In this document: positions 8,810-17,985 of the stretch, one piece after another
How the letters are laid out: every line of letters starts with the position of its first letter
Position numbering within the stretch: the first letter of the stretch is position 1
NCBI RefSeq assembly: GCF_025717065.2
Contig: NZ_JAOVZO020000001.1
Coordinates: 186,001 to 250,000, forward strand
Length of the DNA stretch: 64,000 nucleotides
Source: Tahibacter soli
Lineage (GTDB): Bacteria; Pseudomonadota; Gammaproteobacteria; Xanthomonadales; Rhodanobacteraceae
Reading direction: 5' to 3'
Notes under the pieces: generated by a model
Told to the model about the DNA's origin: nothing
The model's database searches: none
What the model saw: the letters and a program-made list of their open reading frames with translations, nothing else
Program-made: the position numbers and the translations under genes

Positions 8810-11196
8810 GGCGCGTCCGGCACGATGGCGACGTCGCGCAGATACGCCCAGTCGCAGGCCTGGTCGCCCGCCTCGCCGGGACCGACGCGAAGCTGCACGG
8901 TCGCGTCGGCGGCGAGCGTCAGCCTGGCGCTGCGGAATCGCGCCGGATTCGGCGCGCCGGTTTTCGCGAACGGATTCAACCGCAGCACTTCCTGCGCCGG
9001 CCCGCCGTCGGCCTGCACCACGATCGCGACGCCGTCGCCGTGCGCGCACGGCGGCGCGGTCAGCGCCTCGGCGCGGATGCCGGCCTCGCCTTCGACGACG
9101 TAGGTGCCGGCCGCGACGGCAAACGTGAGCGTGCTCGGCGCGTGCGCGAACAGTGCGGGCCGCTGGTCTTCCTCGATGCGATTGACGATGCCTTCGGCGC
9201 GGATCGGGCGCTGCTTGAATCCGGGATACATCTGGCCGATCGCGTGCGCCGCGTCGGGCGGCGCCGGCAGATCGCGCTCGGCGAGCGGCGTCAGCGCGTA
9301 CGTGAATTCGCGCCGCTGCAGGAACGCGAGCGCTTCGCGCTGCGGCAGCAGCCGAACGCGCGCGACGCGCGGCATCGGCTCGCGCATGAACAGGCGCGAG
9401 AAGTCGTCGAGCGAGGTGACGAGCGGCGCGACGAGAAAGCCGGTTTCGCCGGCGTCGCGCGTCATGCGCAGGCGGCGGATCGTCCCGTCCTCGAGCGCGA
9501 CCTCGATGAACCAGATCGGTTCGCGCAGCAGCGCCGAGACGAGCTTGCCGGGCAGGCTCAACTGCGCCGAGAACGACAGGACGACGCCCGGCGCGTCGGC
9601 CGGGATGTCGATCCAGTCGCCCAGCGCGGCCGGCGTCGCCGGCGTCCGAACCTCGAACGGCGCCATCGCCGGCCGGTCCTTCTTGAGCAGCAGATACTTC
9701 GATTCGAGCAGCACCGGCGAATAGCGGCGCAGCAGCGAAAGGATCGACAGCGGATCGTCGATCGTCGCCAGATGATCGTCGATCGGCGAGAACGAGAGCA
9801 TCACGTAGTCCGGCGCGCGCTCGCCGAGCAGGAAATTCTCGTTGAGGCGCGACAGCGGACGGGTGTACGCCGTGTAGTTCTGAAAGACCGGACGAGGCGC
9901 GTAGTTGAACCGATTGATCTCGAGCACCGCCTGCTGGTAGCCGACAAGATCGACCGTCCGGTCGCCGATTTCGGCGCGGATGCGCGGCAGCGCGAACGTT
10001 TCGGCGGCGCGTGCCGCGAGTGCCGGGAACGGCGCGTTGTGCGCTTCGCGGTTCGTCAGCAACGAGAAGTTGTTGCGGATCTGGGTCGCGCCGATCGTCA
10101 CGAGCTGCGGCAGCGGCTGCTGGCCGTCGACCTGCCACAGGCGCAGGAACACGCCGGCCGAAAACAAGGCGACCGCGAGCGCGGGAAGGCCGAACGGACG
10201 CAGCACCGACTCGGTAATGCGCGGCAGCTGGGGGATCAGAAACGCGACACAGGCGAAGAAGACCGCCGTGTGCAGGTCGGCGCGGGTGAATCCCGAGCGC
10301 CACGCGAGCAAGAGCGCCGCGCCGAAATACAGGATCACGACGACGACCGCCAGCGCGCGCCGGTGCTGCCACAGCGCGAGCAGCATGACCGCGCCGCAGG
10401 CGAAGAGCGTCAGCGCGCCGGCGATTTCGATCGTCAGGCGCGGAAATACGCTCATCACGCGCGCGTAGCCCGCCGAGATCTCGATGCCGTAGGCGAGCTG
10501 CCTTCCAATGTCGCCGACGTGCTGGCCGGCGAGCAGCCACAGTGCCAGGAACGTCGCGGGCACCAGAACGAAGCATAGGGCGGCCGCGCCGAAACGGCGA
10601 TTGAGCGCGAGCACCGCGCTGGCACCGAACCACCACAGCACCGCGAGCGGCGCGAGGCTGAACTTGATGCACGCGAGGGCGCTCACGTACGTCGCGGAGA
10701 CGACGATGAGCAAAGTCAGTCCGGCGCGAGACGACGTATCGTTTGATCGGTACAGGATCGCCGCGAGCGCGTACGCCGGCACGACGAACCAGAGCACGTC
10801 GCCGGCGACGCCGACCGCGCAGATCAGCGCCGCGGCGACGAGCGCGATGCGCCGCGACGTGTCGGCGGCCTCGAACAGCGCCGCGGCGAGCGCCGCCTGG
10901 GTGAGGGCGAGCGCGATCTGCGACCACCAGTAGACGTCGGCGAGCGGCCCCCACCGGCTGGCGCCCGGATGCAGGAAGCCGAGCGGGCCGTAGGTGAACA
11001 CGATGTCGTGGCCCCAGCGCATGCCGTGCCGGAACGCATAGCCCAGCACCGACGTCCACGAAGGATCGAGATCGTCCGTCGTGAGCGGCGGCGCGCCGAA
11101 GCGGCACCACAGCAGAAACAGGAGCGGAAACGCGATGAACCACGCGACGAATCGCGCGCTGCGCGAGGGCCTGTGAGGGGCGGTCCTTGCTGCCAT
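8806..11196 (-). CDS. large polytopic membrane protein, GT-C-like
   Basis: 796 residues starting at ATG 11196. About eleven hydrophobic segments occupy the first 430 residues. Acidic residues follow the first one (PPLTTDDLDPSW), at the place where GT-C enzymes have their catalytic loop, and FTYGPLGFLHPG comes soon after. The C-terminal 370 residues are soluble and probably periplasmic. Its last four bases overlap the next gene (ATGA), so the two are translated together. It is related in plan but not obviously in sequence to the two FWDQWD paralogues. Its likely role is periplasmic transfer of a lipid-linked sugar, inferred from topology and operon only. Confidence 0.65.
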   Translation of the reverse strand: MAARTAPHRPSRSARFVAWFIAFPLLFLLWCRFGAPPLTTDDLDPSWTSVLGYAFRHGMRWGHDIVFTYGPLGFLHPGASRWGPLADVYWWSQIALALTQAALAAALFEAADTSRRIALVAAALICAVGVAGDVLWFVVPAYALAAILYRSNDTSSRAGLTLLIVVSATYVSALACIKFSLAPLAVLWWFGASAVLALNRRFGAAALCFVLVPATFLALWLLAGQHVGDIGRQLAYGIEISAGYARVMSVFPRLTIEIAGALTLFACGAVMLLALWQHRRALAVVVVILYFGAALLLAWRSGFTRADLHTAVFFACVAFLIPQLPRITESVLRPFGLPALAVALFSAGVFLRLWQVDGQQPLPQLVTIGATQIRNNFSLLTNREAHNAPFPALAARAAETFALPRIRAEIGDRTVDLVGYQQAVLEINRFNYAPRPVFQNYTAYTRPLSRLNENFLLGERAPDYVMLSFSPIDDHLATIDDPLSILSLLRRYSPVLLESKYLLLKKDRPAMAPFEVRTPATPAALGDWIDIPADAPGVVLSFSAQLSLPGKLVSALLREPIWFIEVALEDGTIRRLRMTRDAGETGFLVAPLVTSLDDFSRLFMREPMPRVARVRLLPQREALAFLQRREFTYALTPLAERDLPAPPDAAHAIGQMYPGFKQRPIRAEGIVNRIEEDQRPALFAHAPSTLTFAVAAGTYVVEGEAGIRAEALTAPPCAHGDGVAIVVQADGGPAQEVLRLNPFAKTGAPNPARFRSARLTLAADATVQLRVGPGEAGDQACDWAYLRDVAIVPDAP

Positions 11197-11244
11197 GCTG
11201 AACTCTCGCTGTTGGAGTCGCGCCGCGGCTTCAAACCGCGCGCA

Positions 11245-11705
11245 TCAATGCCGGCGAAACGAAAGGTATTTGTGACCGAGGTAGCTGCTCACCGTCGGCA
11301 CCGCGATGCCGACCGCGTGCGCGATCTCCTCGACGTACGTGGTCACGCCGAGCCACGGCAGCAGCCAGTGCGCGAGCACGAGGCTCACGACGAGCGTCTG
11401 CGCCAGTCCGAACAGGTTGACGAGCACGAAGAACACCATCTGCTTGCGCAGAGAGTTCGTCGACTCGGAGAACACGAGCCAGCGGTTCAGCGAGAATGCG
11501 ACCGTCATGCCGAGGCAGTAAGCCAGCACGATCGCCACGGGGTACGGCGCGACGAGGCTGAACAGCATGCGCGAGAAGAAATTCGTCGCCGCGGCGACGC
11601 CGCTGACGGCGACGAACTTGAAAAACTGCGGCGATGCGCCGGCGAGCCCGCGCGGCGATTCCCGCGACGCCGCGTCGTCGCGCGGGGGGCGTTCGATTCG
11701 ATCAC
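11245..11705 (-). CDS. GtrA-family membrane protein, reading frame broken near its start
   Basis: GtrA proteins (PF04138) are small four-helix membrane proteins thought to help flip polyprenyl-phosphate sugars. The 107 codons from ATG 11568 encode the last three helices (FSLNRWLVF and SSYLGHKYLSF are typical). The first helix, starting QFFKFVAVSGVAAATNF, continues upstream in the same frame, but no ATG, GTG or TTG precedes it. A GTG at 11705 overlaps the methyltransferase stop as GTGA and would be in frame if the C6 run at 11684-11689 had one more base, giving 153 residues. So either this is a sequence error, or the gene is truncated or slips. The position next to GT-C proteins fits sugar-lipid flipping. 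Confidence 0.7.
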
Positions 11706-12376
11706 GGAGCGCCCTTGCTCGCGACGACCAGCGCCTGCTTGCCGAGAAAGCGCCACGCGAGCGGAACCTTCAGGTACAGCGACACCAGCCACGGCGCCTG
11801 CGGCAGGCGGCTCTTCGTCGTGTACGGCAGAAACCGCGCGACGACCACTTGCGGATCGAGTCCGGCCAGTTGCAGGCCTTCGACCAGACTGCGCTCGGTC
11901 AGCGGCGTGTGGTGGTCGAAGAAATCCCAGTATTCGCCGGGCAGGTAGCGGATGTTCGGCTGCAGCACGATCACACGGCCGCCGGGCTTCAGGATGCGGC
12001 GCGCTTCGCGGAACGTATCGAGCACGAGGTCCTTGTTCGGCAGGTGCTCGAGGAAATTGCTCATGAACACCGCGTCGACGCTCGCCGCTTCGATCTTGCT
12101 GATCGCGGTGCACGATTCGTTGATGACCTCGACCTCCGGCTTGGCGAAGCGCCGCACGTCGGGGTTGAGGTCGACCGCAATCTTGCGCGCGGCCGGAATG
12201 TTGTTGATGAATTCGCAATAGCCCGCACCGATGTCCACGACCGTATCGGTCGGCTTCACGTAGCGGCTGAAGAATTCGGTGCACAGGACTTTCCAGATCG
12301 CGTGCTTGCGTGCGAGTTCGGCTTCCGGAAAGCGCTGGTGATACAGCTTGTCGAGTTCGAGATTCGTATCGGACAT
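11702..12376 (-). CDS. class I SAM-dependent methyltransferase
   Basis: 224 residues from ATG 12376; the ribosome site is weak. Motif I is DTVVDIGAGYCEF (near residue 45), followed by an acidic residue after the second strand (IAVDLNPD). The post-motif LEHLPNKDLVLDTFREARRI and LKPGGRVIVLQPN are classical methyltransferase-11-type features. The substrate is unknown. Its stop overlaps the probable gtrA start, so it belongs to the glycan operon and may methylate a sugar or a lipid-linked intermediate. A 204-base gap separates it from the membrane protein gene before it, the largest gap within the operon. Confidence 0.8.
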   Translation of the reverse strand: MSDTNLELDKLYHQRFPEAELARKHAIWKVLCTEFFSRYVKPTDTVVDIGAGYCEFINNIPAARKIAVDLNPDVRRFAKPEVEVINESCTAISKIEAASVDAVFMSNFLEHLPNKDLVLDTFREARRILKPGGRVIVLQPNIRYLPGEYWDFFDHHTPLTERSLVEGLQLAGLDPQVVVARFLPYTTKSRLPQAPWLVSLYLKVPLAWRFLGKQALVVASKGAP

Positions 12377-12580
12377 TGCAGGTCTCAGCTTTAGACGGCC
12401 CGGTCAGGGGAGGCGCGGGCCGTAATGATTGTCGCGGTCGTGCAGGTTCCGCGCGCCGAAGCGGCGAGCCGGGCGTTGCGACGGTGCGAATCGGGGGCGG
12501 TACGGCGCGCGACGCGTCCGATCCGCGAAACCCGTCCGCCATCTTTACACATCGGCTTGAAGGTCGTCATATCGCGCGTC

Positions 12581-14398
12581 TCACCGGGCCTCGACCAGAC
12601 GCCGCAGCCGCGCGGCCGTGTCGGCCGCGAGCGCCGAAAGGCGACCCTGTTCGACCGGTTCGCCGAACGCGAACCAATAGTCCGGATTTTCGTCGGCGGC
12701 GACGACGACGTAGGTCGCCGACGGCGCGGCGAGGCGGTGCGCCTGCCAGGCTTCGTGGTCCGGCGTCGAGCGCGCGAGCGCGACCGGCGGGCGCCCGTCG
12801 GTGCTTTCCAGCGCCAGATGCATCTTCGGCTCGCTCAGATAGCCCGCCGTCGATATCCGCACGTAGGAGCGCCTGGTCGGCACCGGGCTGCTGACGCAGC
12901 GGCCGACGTTCGCGTTGCCGACAACCGGCGAAAACGTGCCGACGGCTCGCGTCGCGAGCGCCGGCGTCGTCGGGTAGGCCCCCGGCGACGAAAGCAGCGC
13001 GCAGTCGGGCCACGCGATCGGCACCGCTGCGGCGACCGAGGACGGCATCATCGCGCGTACCGTCGGGTCGGACAGTAGCCCGATCACGCGCGTCGCCGAC
13101 GGATGCGAAATCTCGTCGGGCGACTTGCCGGCGAGCGCCGAAGGGCCCGCGCCGGCGAGGAACGCGGCGATGTTGCCCGCGGCGATCTTTTGCTGCTCGG
13201 CCCTCGGCGCCAGCGCCGCGGCGCCGCGGATCGACCAGCCGCCCAGACAGAAGAGAAAACCGGCCGTTGCGACGACGACGACGGCACCGAGCCCGGCCGC
13301 GCGGGCGTCGTCGCGCTCGCGCAGCGACTGCACGATGCGCAGCGCCAGCAGCAGATTGGCCGCGCCGCCGAGCGCGAGCGTCTCGGTGTAGCGGCTCGCG
13401 ACGAACGCCAGGCCGCCGTGTCCGCGCGCCGCGGCGATGGCGACGGCGTGCAGTGCGGCCCACGCCGCGACGCCGAACAGGAAGACGTCCAGGCGCGGCA
13501 TCGTCGCGGGCCCGCGCACCAGTCGCCACACCCACAGCGCGCACGGCCACCAGACCAGCGGCAGCGAGATCGGACTTGCCGGCAGTGGCCAGCAAAGCGC
13601 CGTCATTGCGGCGGAGACGAGCTCCGTCGCGCTGCCCGCACGCAGGCCCGAATGCTGCGGCAGCGTCGGAATCAACTGCAGCCCGAACACGAAGAGGGCG
13701 CTCGCCGCGAGGACGACCGCGACGAACGGACGTCCTCGCAGCGCGCCGCCGCGGTACAGGCACAGCGCGGCGACGATGATCGCCGGCGCGGCGAGCATCC
13801 CGCTCGCGAGCGTGAACAGTCCGCACAGCCCGGCGCCGACGGCCGCAACGACGGGCGTCCAGCGATCGCCGCGGCCGAACGCGAGCGCGCCGATTGCCGC
13901 GAACGCCCACAGGCCTTCGAAATAGAACTGGTTCTGAAAGCCGATCGTGATGTTTTCCCACCCGTAGGGCAGGCTGCCGAGCGCGACGACGGCAAGGCCG
14001 GCCGACAACAGGCTGCGACGGTCCAGTTCGTGGAAATACGGCGCGGCGAACGCGCCGAGCATCGCCGCGTATACGATGGTGTTCGCGAAGGCGGCGACGA
14101 CATTGTCGAACTGCCGCTCGTTCGCGCAAAAAAGCAGCAGTCCGAGAACGCGGGAAAAAAACACGCGATGCTCGTTGTGCGTCGCAAACAGGTCGGACAG
14201 GCTGAGCGTGCCGTCGACGAACGGCTTGTACAGCCTTCTGATTTCGGCGTCCCATTGATCCCAGAACGGCAGATCGGTCGCGTACAGCGACACGAAGACG
14301 CTGCGCGCGAGCACGACGGCGACGAGCGCGCACGCCAGCGCCGTGGCGTTATGCAGGCGCCAGCGGGGCGGCGCGTCGTGTTTTGCGGTCGCGCCCAA
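12581..14398 (-). CDS. GT-C-like polytopic membrane protein (paralogue 2)
   Basis: 605 residues from ATG 14398, only 9 bases after the flavoprotein stop. It shares architecture and motifs with the 601-residue protein at 7004-8809: LPFWDQWDAEI, LYKPFVDG, HNEHRVFFSR, QFDNVVAAFANT and LPYGWENI. About ten membrane segments precede a soluble C-terminal region with two spaced Cys residues (WPDCALLSS, VGRCVSS), also present in the paralogue. The acidic loop after helix 1 supports a GT-C glycosyltransferase using a polyprenyl-phosphate donor. Having two copies in one operon suggests two successive linkages or acceptors. The donor and acceptor are not known. Confidence 0.7.
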   Translation of the reverse strand: MGATAKHDAPPRWRLHNATALACALVAVVLARSVFVSLYATDLPFWDQWDAEIRRLYKPFVDGTLSLSDLFATHNEHRVFFSRVLGLLLFCANERQFDNVVAAFANTIVYAAMLGAFAAPYFHELDRRSLLSAGLAVVALGSLPYGWENITIGFQNQFYFEGLWAFAAIGALAFGRGDRWTPVVAAVGAGLCGLFTLASGMLAAPAIIVAALCLYRGGALRGRPFVAVVLAASALFVFGLQLIPTLPQHSGLRAGSATELVSAAMTALCWPLPASPISLPLVWWPCALWVWRLVRGPATMPRLDVFLFGVAAWAALHAVAIAAARGHGGLAFVASRYTETLALGGAANLLLALRIVQSLRERDDARAAGLGAVVVVATAGFLFCLGGWSIRGAAALAPRAEQQKIAAGNIAAFLAGAGPSALAGKSPDEISHPSATRVIGLLSDPTVRAMMPSSVAAAVPIAWPDCALLSSPGAYPTTPALATRAVGTFSPVVGNANVGRCVSSPVPTRRSYVRISTAGYLSEPKMHLALESTDGRPPVALARSTPDHEAWQAHRLAAPSATYVVVAADENPDYWFAFGEPVEQGRLSALAADTAARLRRLVEAR

Positions 14399-14407
14399 CT
14401 TAGGGTC

Positions 14408-15691
14408 TCAGCTCAGCGCCGTGCGAACGAGGCTCTTGGCGACCTTGACGCTCTCGCAGATCGACCGGTCCTCCGGGTAGTAGTACGCGGTGTCGGCCAT
14501 GCTGAAACCGGCGATCGGCGTCTTCATCGGCGGCAGCATGTCGTAGAAGCCCGGCGGACAGACGGCCTGCGCGAATTCGTAGCGATGGCAGTGCGCCGCG
14601 AGCACCCAGTCGCGTTGAAATTCGGGGTTGATCTTCGGCAGGTAGCCGAGCGTCTCTTCGATGAATTCGGCGTTGTCGCGCGCGTACTTCGGATGCGTCT
14701 TGGGCATGTAGAACGGCGCGTAGACGATCGCGTCGCCGGTCGTCGGGTTCAAATTCGAGTATTCGATGACGCCGGGAATCTCGATGCTTTCGTCGCAGAT
14801 GTTCATCCAGAAATTTTCCGACAGCGGCTTTTTCAGCTTCAGGATGACGCAGACGACGGGAATGTTCTCGATCGCGCGGATCTTCGCGGCGAAATCGGCC
14901 GGCAGGTCGGGCACGAGCTTCGGCACGTACTGGATCGGCGTCGTGCTGACGACACCGTCGAACCGGTGCTCTTCGCCGCGCACGACGATGCCGCGCACGC
15001 GGCCGGCCTCGGACGTCACCTTCTCGACCGGCGAGGACAGGTGAATGCGGCCGCCGCGCTCGACGACGAAGTCGCGCATGCGCGCGAGCAGCGCATCCGA
15101 GCCGCCTTCGAGGTAGCCGAGCGATTCGGTGAACAGGTTCTTGCGCGACAGCGCGACGCGCTTGATGCGCGTGCCGAGCCACGCGGCCGAGAGTTTATCT
15201 TTGTATTCGTAGAATTTGAGATGGAACAGGCGCTCCCACAGCACCTTGTAGCTGCGCTCGCCGAGGTTCGCCTTGAGCCAGTCGATGACGCCGACCTTGT
15301 CGAGCGCGCGCCAGTCGCGCACGGACTTCGTGCGCATCACGTGCAGCGCGTAGCGGAACTTGTCGATCCAGCCGAGCTTGTCGAAGCCGAGCAGCGCGAA
15401 CGGCGTACCCCATTTGTACAGGCGACCATCGCAGTAGAAGCCCATCTTGGTGTCGGTCCACTTGAGGCGGTCGGACATGCCGAGTTCGGCGAGCAGCTCG
15501 AACAGCGGATCGTCGGTCTTGCACACGAAGTGGTAGTAGCGCTCGATCGACAGGCCGTCGAAATCGAAGCTGGCCGACATGCCGCCGATGCGGTCGTCGC
15601 GCTCGTAGACGTCGACCTCGTGACCGGCCTTCAATAGTTCCATGGCGGCCATCAGGCCCATCGGGCCGGAGCCCAGTACGGCAAACTTCAT
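14408..15691 (-). CDS. FAD-dependent oxidoreductase, protoporphyrinogen-oxidase/UGM-like fold
   Basis: 427 residues. The N-terminus (VLGSGPMGLMAAMELLKAG, then VYERDDRIGGMSAS) is the dinucleotide-binding GxGxxG with the adjoining GG motif of the amine-oxidase/protoporphyrinogen-oxidase superfamily, which also includes UDP-galactopyranose mutase. FDGVVSTTPIQYVPKL and a C-terminal GFSMADTAYYYPEDR complete the FAD site. In polysaccharide operons such proteins usually act on sugars or on lipid-linked intermediates. Heme synthesis is unlikely here because no other heme gene is nearby. It lies between two GT-C-like genes with gaps of 43 and 9 bases. Confidence 0.8.
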   Translation of the reverse strand: MKFAVLGSGPMGLMAAMELLKAGHEVDVYERDDRIGGMSASFDFDGLSIERYYHFVCKTDDPLFELLAELGMSDRLKWTDTKMGFYCDGRLYKWGTPFALLGFDKLGWIDKFRYALHVMRTKSVRDWRALDKVGVIDWLKANLGERSYKVLWERLFHLKFYEYKDKLSAAWLGTRIKRVALSRKNLFTESLGYLEGGSDALLARMRDFVVERGGRIHLSSPVEKVTSEAGRVRGIVVRGEEHRFDGVVSTTPIQYVPKLVPDLPADFAAKIRAIENIPVVCVILKLKKPLSENFWMNICDESIEIPGVIEYSNLNPTTGDAIVYAPFYMPKTHPKYARDNAEFIEETLGYLPKINPEFQRDWVLAAHCHRYEFAQAVCPPGFYDMLPPMKTPIAGFSMADTAYYYPEDRSICESVKVAKSLVRTALS

Positions 15692-15734
15692 CGGTCGTTT
15701 CTCATTGCGCGGTGTGTGGTCGTACCGGCCCTCG

Positions 15735-17012
15735 TCATCGGGCGGGTACGCTCAGGATCCAGGGAGCGGGATTGACCGGCGCCGTCACGGCTTCGCCGCG
15801 GTCCATGCGCTCGGCATGCTTGTGCCATTCGAAGTCGGCGAGCGTCGGGCGGCGCAGCACTTCGGGCGGATTGGCGATCGCGACGGCCGCGAGCAGCGCA
15901 AGCGTCGCCGGCAGCGCCAGATGCCGGCGACGGCCCAGCAGCGTTGCGAGCGCCAGCACGGCGCAGACCCAGAAGCCGAACTTGAACATGACGTAGTAGC
16001 GGTCGCCGGAGCCGAGTGTGTGGATCGGAAACGGCTGCGTCGTGTACTTGCAGGCGAACGTCCACAACTGCGCTGCGTTCGCCGCGGCGATCGCGGCCAC
16101 CACCGCGCGGCGCACGGGCGTGCCGGCACCCGACCACGCGAGCACGACGAGCGCGGCGGCGACGAGGCAGAACACCGCGTTGGGCATCAGCATCTTGCCG
16201 AGCGTATGCGCCTGCAGCGACGCGGCGATGTCGGCGAGTGCGGTCCACGACGGGATCAGCGGCGACGACGCATACGCACCGAACTTGACGTAGCACACCT
16301 GCACGAGCGCGCCGGCCGCGAGCGTGACGATGGCGGCGTCGGGGCGCGGCAGCGTGCGATGCGGCCGCAGGTTGCCGGCGAGCCGCGCCTCGATCCACAG
16401 GCAGGCATAACCCGCGACGGCGCCCGCCACGGCGAAAATCGAAAACGGACCCGTCAGCGCGGCGACCGCCGTGGCCGGCACCGTCAGCCATGGTCGGCGG
16501 GGCTTCTCGCCGGACAGGAAGCACGCGACAGGCACCAGCAGATAGAACTGGACCAGCCACTGCACGTTGACCAGCGTGCCGAACACTTCGCCGGTGCTCG
16601 GCACCAGCGCGACCGCGGCCACGAGCGTCCAGAACGCGGCGCCCGGCAGCGGCAGGCGCCGCAGCGACCACAGCGACAGCGCGCCGGTCAGCAAGGCCGC
16701 GCTGCAATAGACGAGCGGCGCATGGACGTTCGACAAACCCGTCGCGATCCACGCGACGAGACGCTGCAGCACGACGAGATAGCCGGCCGCGGACGTCAGC
16801 AGGCGCGGCATCGCGTGTCCGTATTGCTCGGGGAACAGCAAGGTGCCGTCTTCGGCCCAGAACTGAGGCAGCGTCAGCGCGTCGGGCGCTTTGAGCGCGA
16901 GTACGGCCACGACAAGCACGAGCGCCAGCACAGCGTCGGGCGGCGCGTCGTGGCGGTCATTGCGCAGCGCGGTCGCGACCGGCGTGTGCGCGATGTCCTG
17001 TGCGCGCGTCAC
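15735..17012 (-). CDS. GT-C-like membrane protein with AED loop
   Basis: 425 residues starting at GTG 17012, with GAGG upstream. About ten hydrophobic helices fill nearly the whole chain. After the first helix comes LPQFWAEDGTLLFPEQYG. The Glu-Asp pair in the first periplasmic loop is the hallmark of GT-C glycosyltransferases and related dolichyl or polyprenyl-phosphate enzymes. Unlike the two 600-residue proteins of the operon it has no large soluble C-terminus. It lies 25 bases after the epimerase stop. A role as a polyprenyl-phosphate-sugar transferase is inferred from the motif and its neighbours. Confidence 0.65.
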   Translation of the reverse strand: MTRAQDIAHTPVATALRNDRHDAPPDAVLALVLVVAVLALKAPDALTLPQFWAEDGTLLFPEQYGHAMPRLLTSAAGYLVVLQRLVAWIATGLSNVHAPLVYCSAALLTGALSLWSLRRLPLPGAAFWTLVAAVALVPSTGEVFGTLVNVQWLVQFYLLVPVACFLSGEKPRRPWLTVPATAVAALTGPFSIFAVAGAVAGYACLWIEARLAGNLRPHRTLPRPDAAIVTLAAGALVQVCYVKFGAYASSPLIPSWTALADIAASLQAHTLGKMLMPNAVFCLVAAALVVLAWSGAGTPVRRAVVAAIAAANAAQLWTFACKYTTQPFPIHTLGSGDRYYVMFKFGFWVCAVLALATLLGRRRHLALPATLALLAAVAIANPPEVLRRPTLADFEWHKHAERMDRGEAVTAPVNPAPWILSVPAR

Positions 17013-17037
17013 CGTCGCCGCCTCGCGTCGCGCCCGC

Positions 17038-17985
17038 TCATCGTTCGAGCACGATCTTGCCGTAGCGCGGATCGCAATAGCTTTCGCGTACGGCGTCGGC
17101 GAACGGCGTCTGCTTCACGCCGAACACGCGCTCCGTGTCGACGCCGGTGAATTCGTCGCCGGCCGTCAGCGCCTTCAGCTGGTCCGCCGTGAACGGCGGC
17201 TTGTCGCTGAACAACGCGTAGATTTTCAACAGCAGGCGAAACAATCCGTACGGGATGTGCACGATCGGCGTGCGCAGGCCCTTCGCGCGCTTGATCGTGT
17301 GGATGATGTCGACGTAGTCGATGCGCGTGTCGCCGCAGACGTCGTACACCGTGCCGGGCGGCTGCGTTTCGATGCACTTGACGATGCAGCGGCAGAAGTC
17401 GCGCTCGTACAGCGGCTGACGCATGTAGCGGCCGTGGCCCGGGATCGGGAACACCGGCACTTTCTCCATGAACCGCGACAGCCAGCCCAGGTGCTTGGGA
17501 TCAAACCAGCCGAACATCAGCGTCGGTCGCAGCACGCAATGCGCGACGCCGCTGTCCTGCACCATGCGCTCTTGTACCTTTTTGGTGTTCGTATAATCGT
17601 CGTCGGCCACCGAGTTCACGACCGACGACGAGATGTGCACGAGGTAAGGCACGCCGTGGCGCTTGCATGCGTCGAGCACGCGCTTCGTCGCGTCCTGGTT
17701 GTTGCGCACGAACTCCTGCGGAAACTTGCCGGTGATCTGCGCGTGCAGCTGTACGACGCACGCGGCGCCGGCGAACGCGTTTTCCCAGGCGCCCGCTTCG
17801 GCGAGGTCGGCGTGGATCGTCGTCACGTCGGGGTGCAGTTCGCGCAGGATGCCGAGGTTGTGCGCGTGCTTGTCGATCGCGACGAGGTTCGTATAGCCCT
17901 GCGCCTTGAGCTCGACGATGAGATTCTGCCCGACCAGGCCGGCCGCGCCGGTCAGGACGAGCTTGTCGGCCTTGCCGACGCTCAC
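17038..17985 (-). CDS. NAD-dependent epimerase/dehydratase (extended SDR)
   Basis: 315 residues from GTG 17985, which overlaps the stop of the DprE2-like gene as GTGA. The Rossmann motif LTGAAGLVGQNLI is at residues 9-21, followed by VAIDKHAHN, where the Asp suggests NAD(H). HISSSVVNSVADDDYTNTK supplies the Ser and a Tyr-x-x-x-Lys (YTNTK) catalytic pair. VLRPTLMFGWFDP and QPLYERDFCRCI are typical of extended SDR sugar-nucleotide or lipid-sugar epimerases. Its substrate is probably a sugar of the pathway encoded around it, but it cannot be named. Confidence 0.75.
   Translation of the reverse strand: MSVGKADKLVLTGAAGLVGQNLIVELKAQGYTNLVAIDKHAHNLGILRELHPDVTTIHADLAEAGAWENAFAGAACVVQLHAQITGKFPQEFVRNNQDATKRVLDACKRHGVPYLVHISSSVVNSVADDDYTNTKKVQERMVQDSGVAHCVLRPTLMFGWFDPKHLGWLSRFMEKVPVFPIPGHGRYMRQPLYERDFCRCIVKCIETQPPGTVYDVCGDTRIDYVDIIHTIKRAKGLRTPIVHIPYGLFRLLLKIYALFSDKPPFTADQLKALTAGDEFTGVDTERVFGVKQTPFADAVRESYCDPRYGKIVLER

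Noticed and set aside
7004-11143. A single minus-strand open frame of about 1380 codons suggesting a fusion of the two membrane proteins
   Set aside because: Its first half is out of the frame of the 796-residue membrane protein and is Arg-rich noise. Only the part from 8809 on is coding.
13103-15637. Plus-strand open frame of about 844 codons
   Set aside because: Antisense shadow of the flavoprotein and membrane protein genes: extreme Arg/Ala/Asp content, no domains, no ribosome site.
14408-15691. Heme-pathway protoporphyrinogen oxidase
   Set aside because: It is embedded in a glycan operon with no heme genes; the superfamily also includes sugar-acting flavoproteins.
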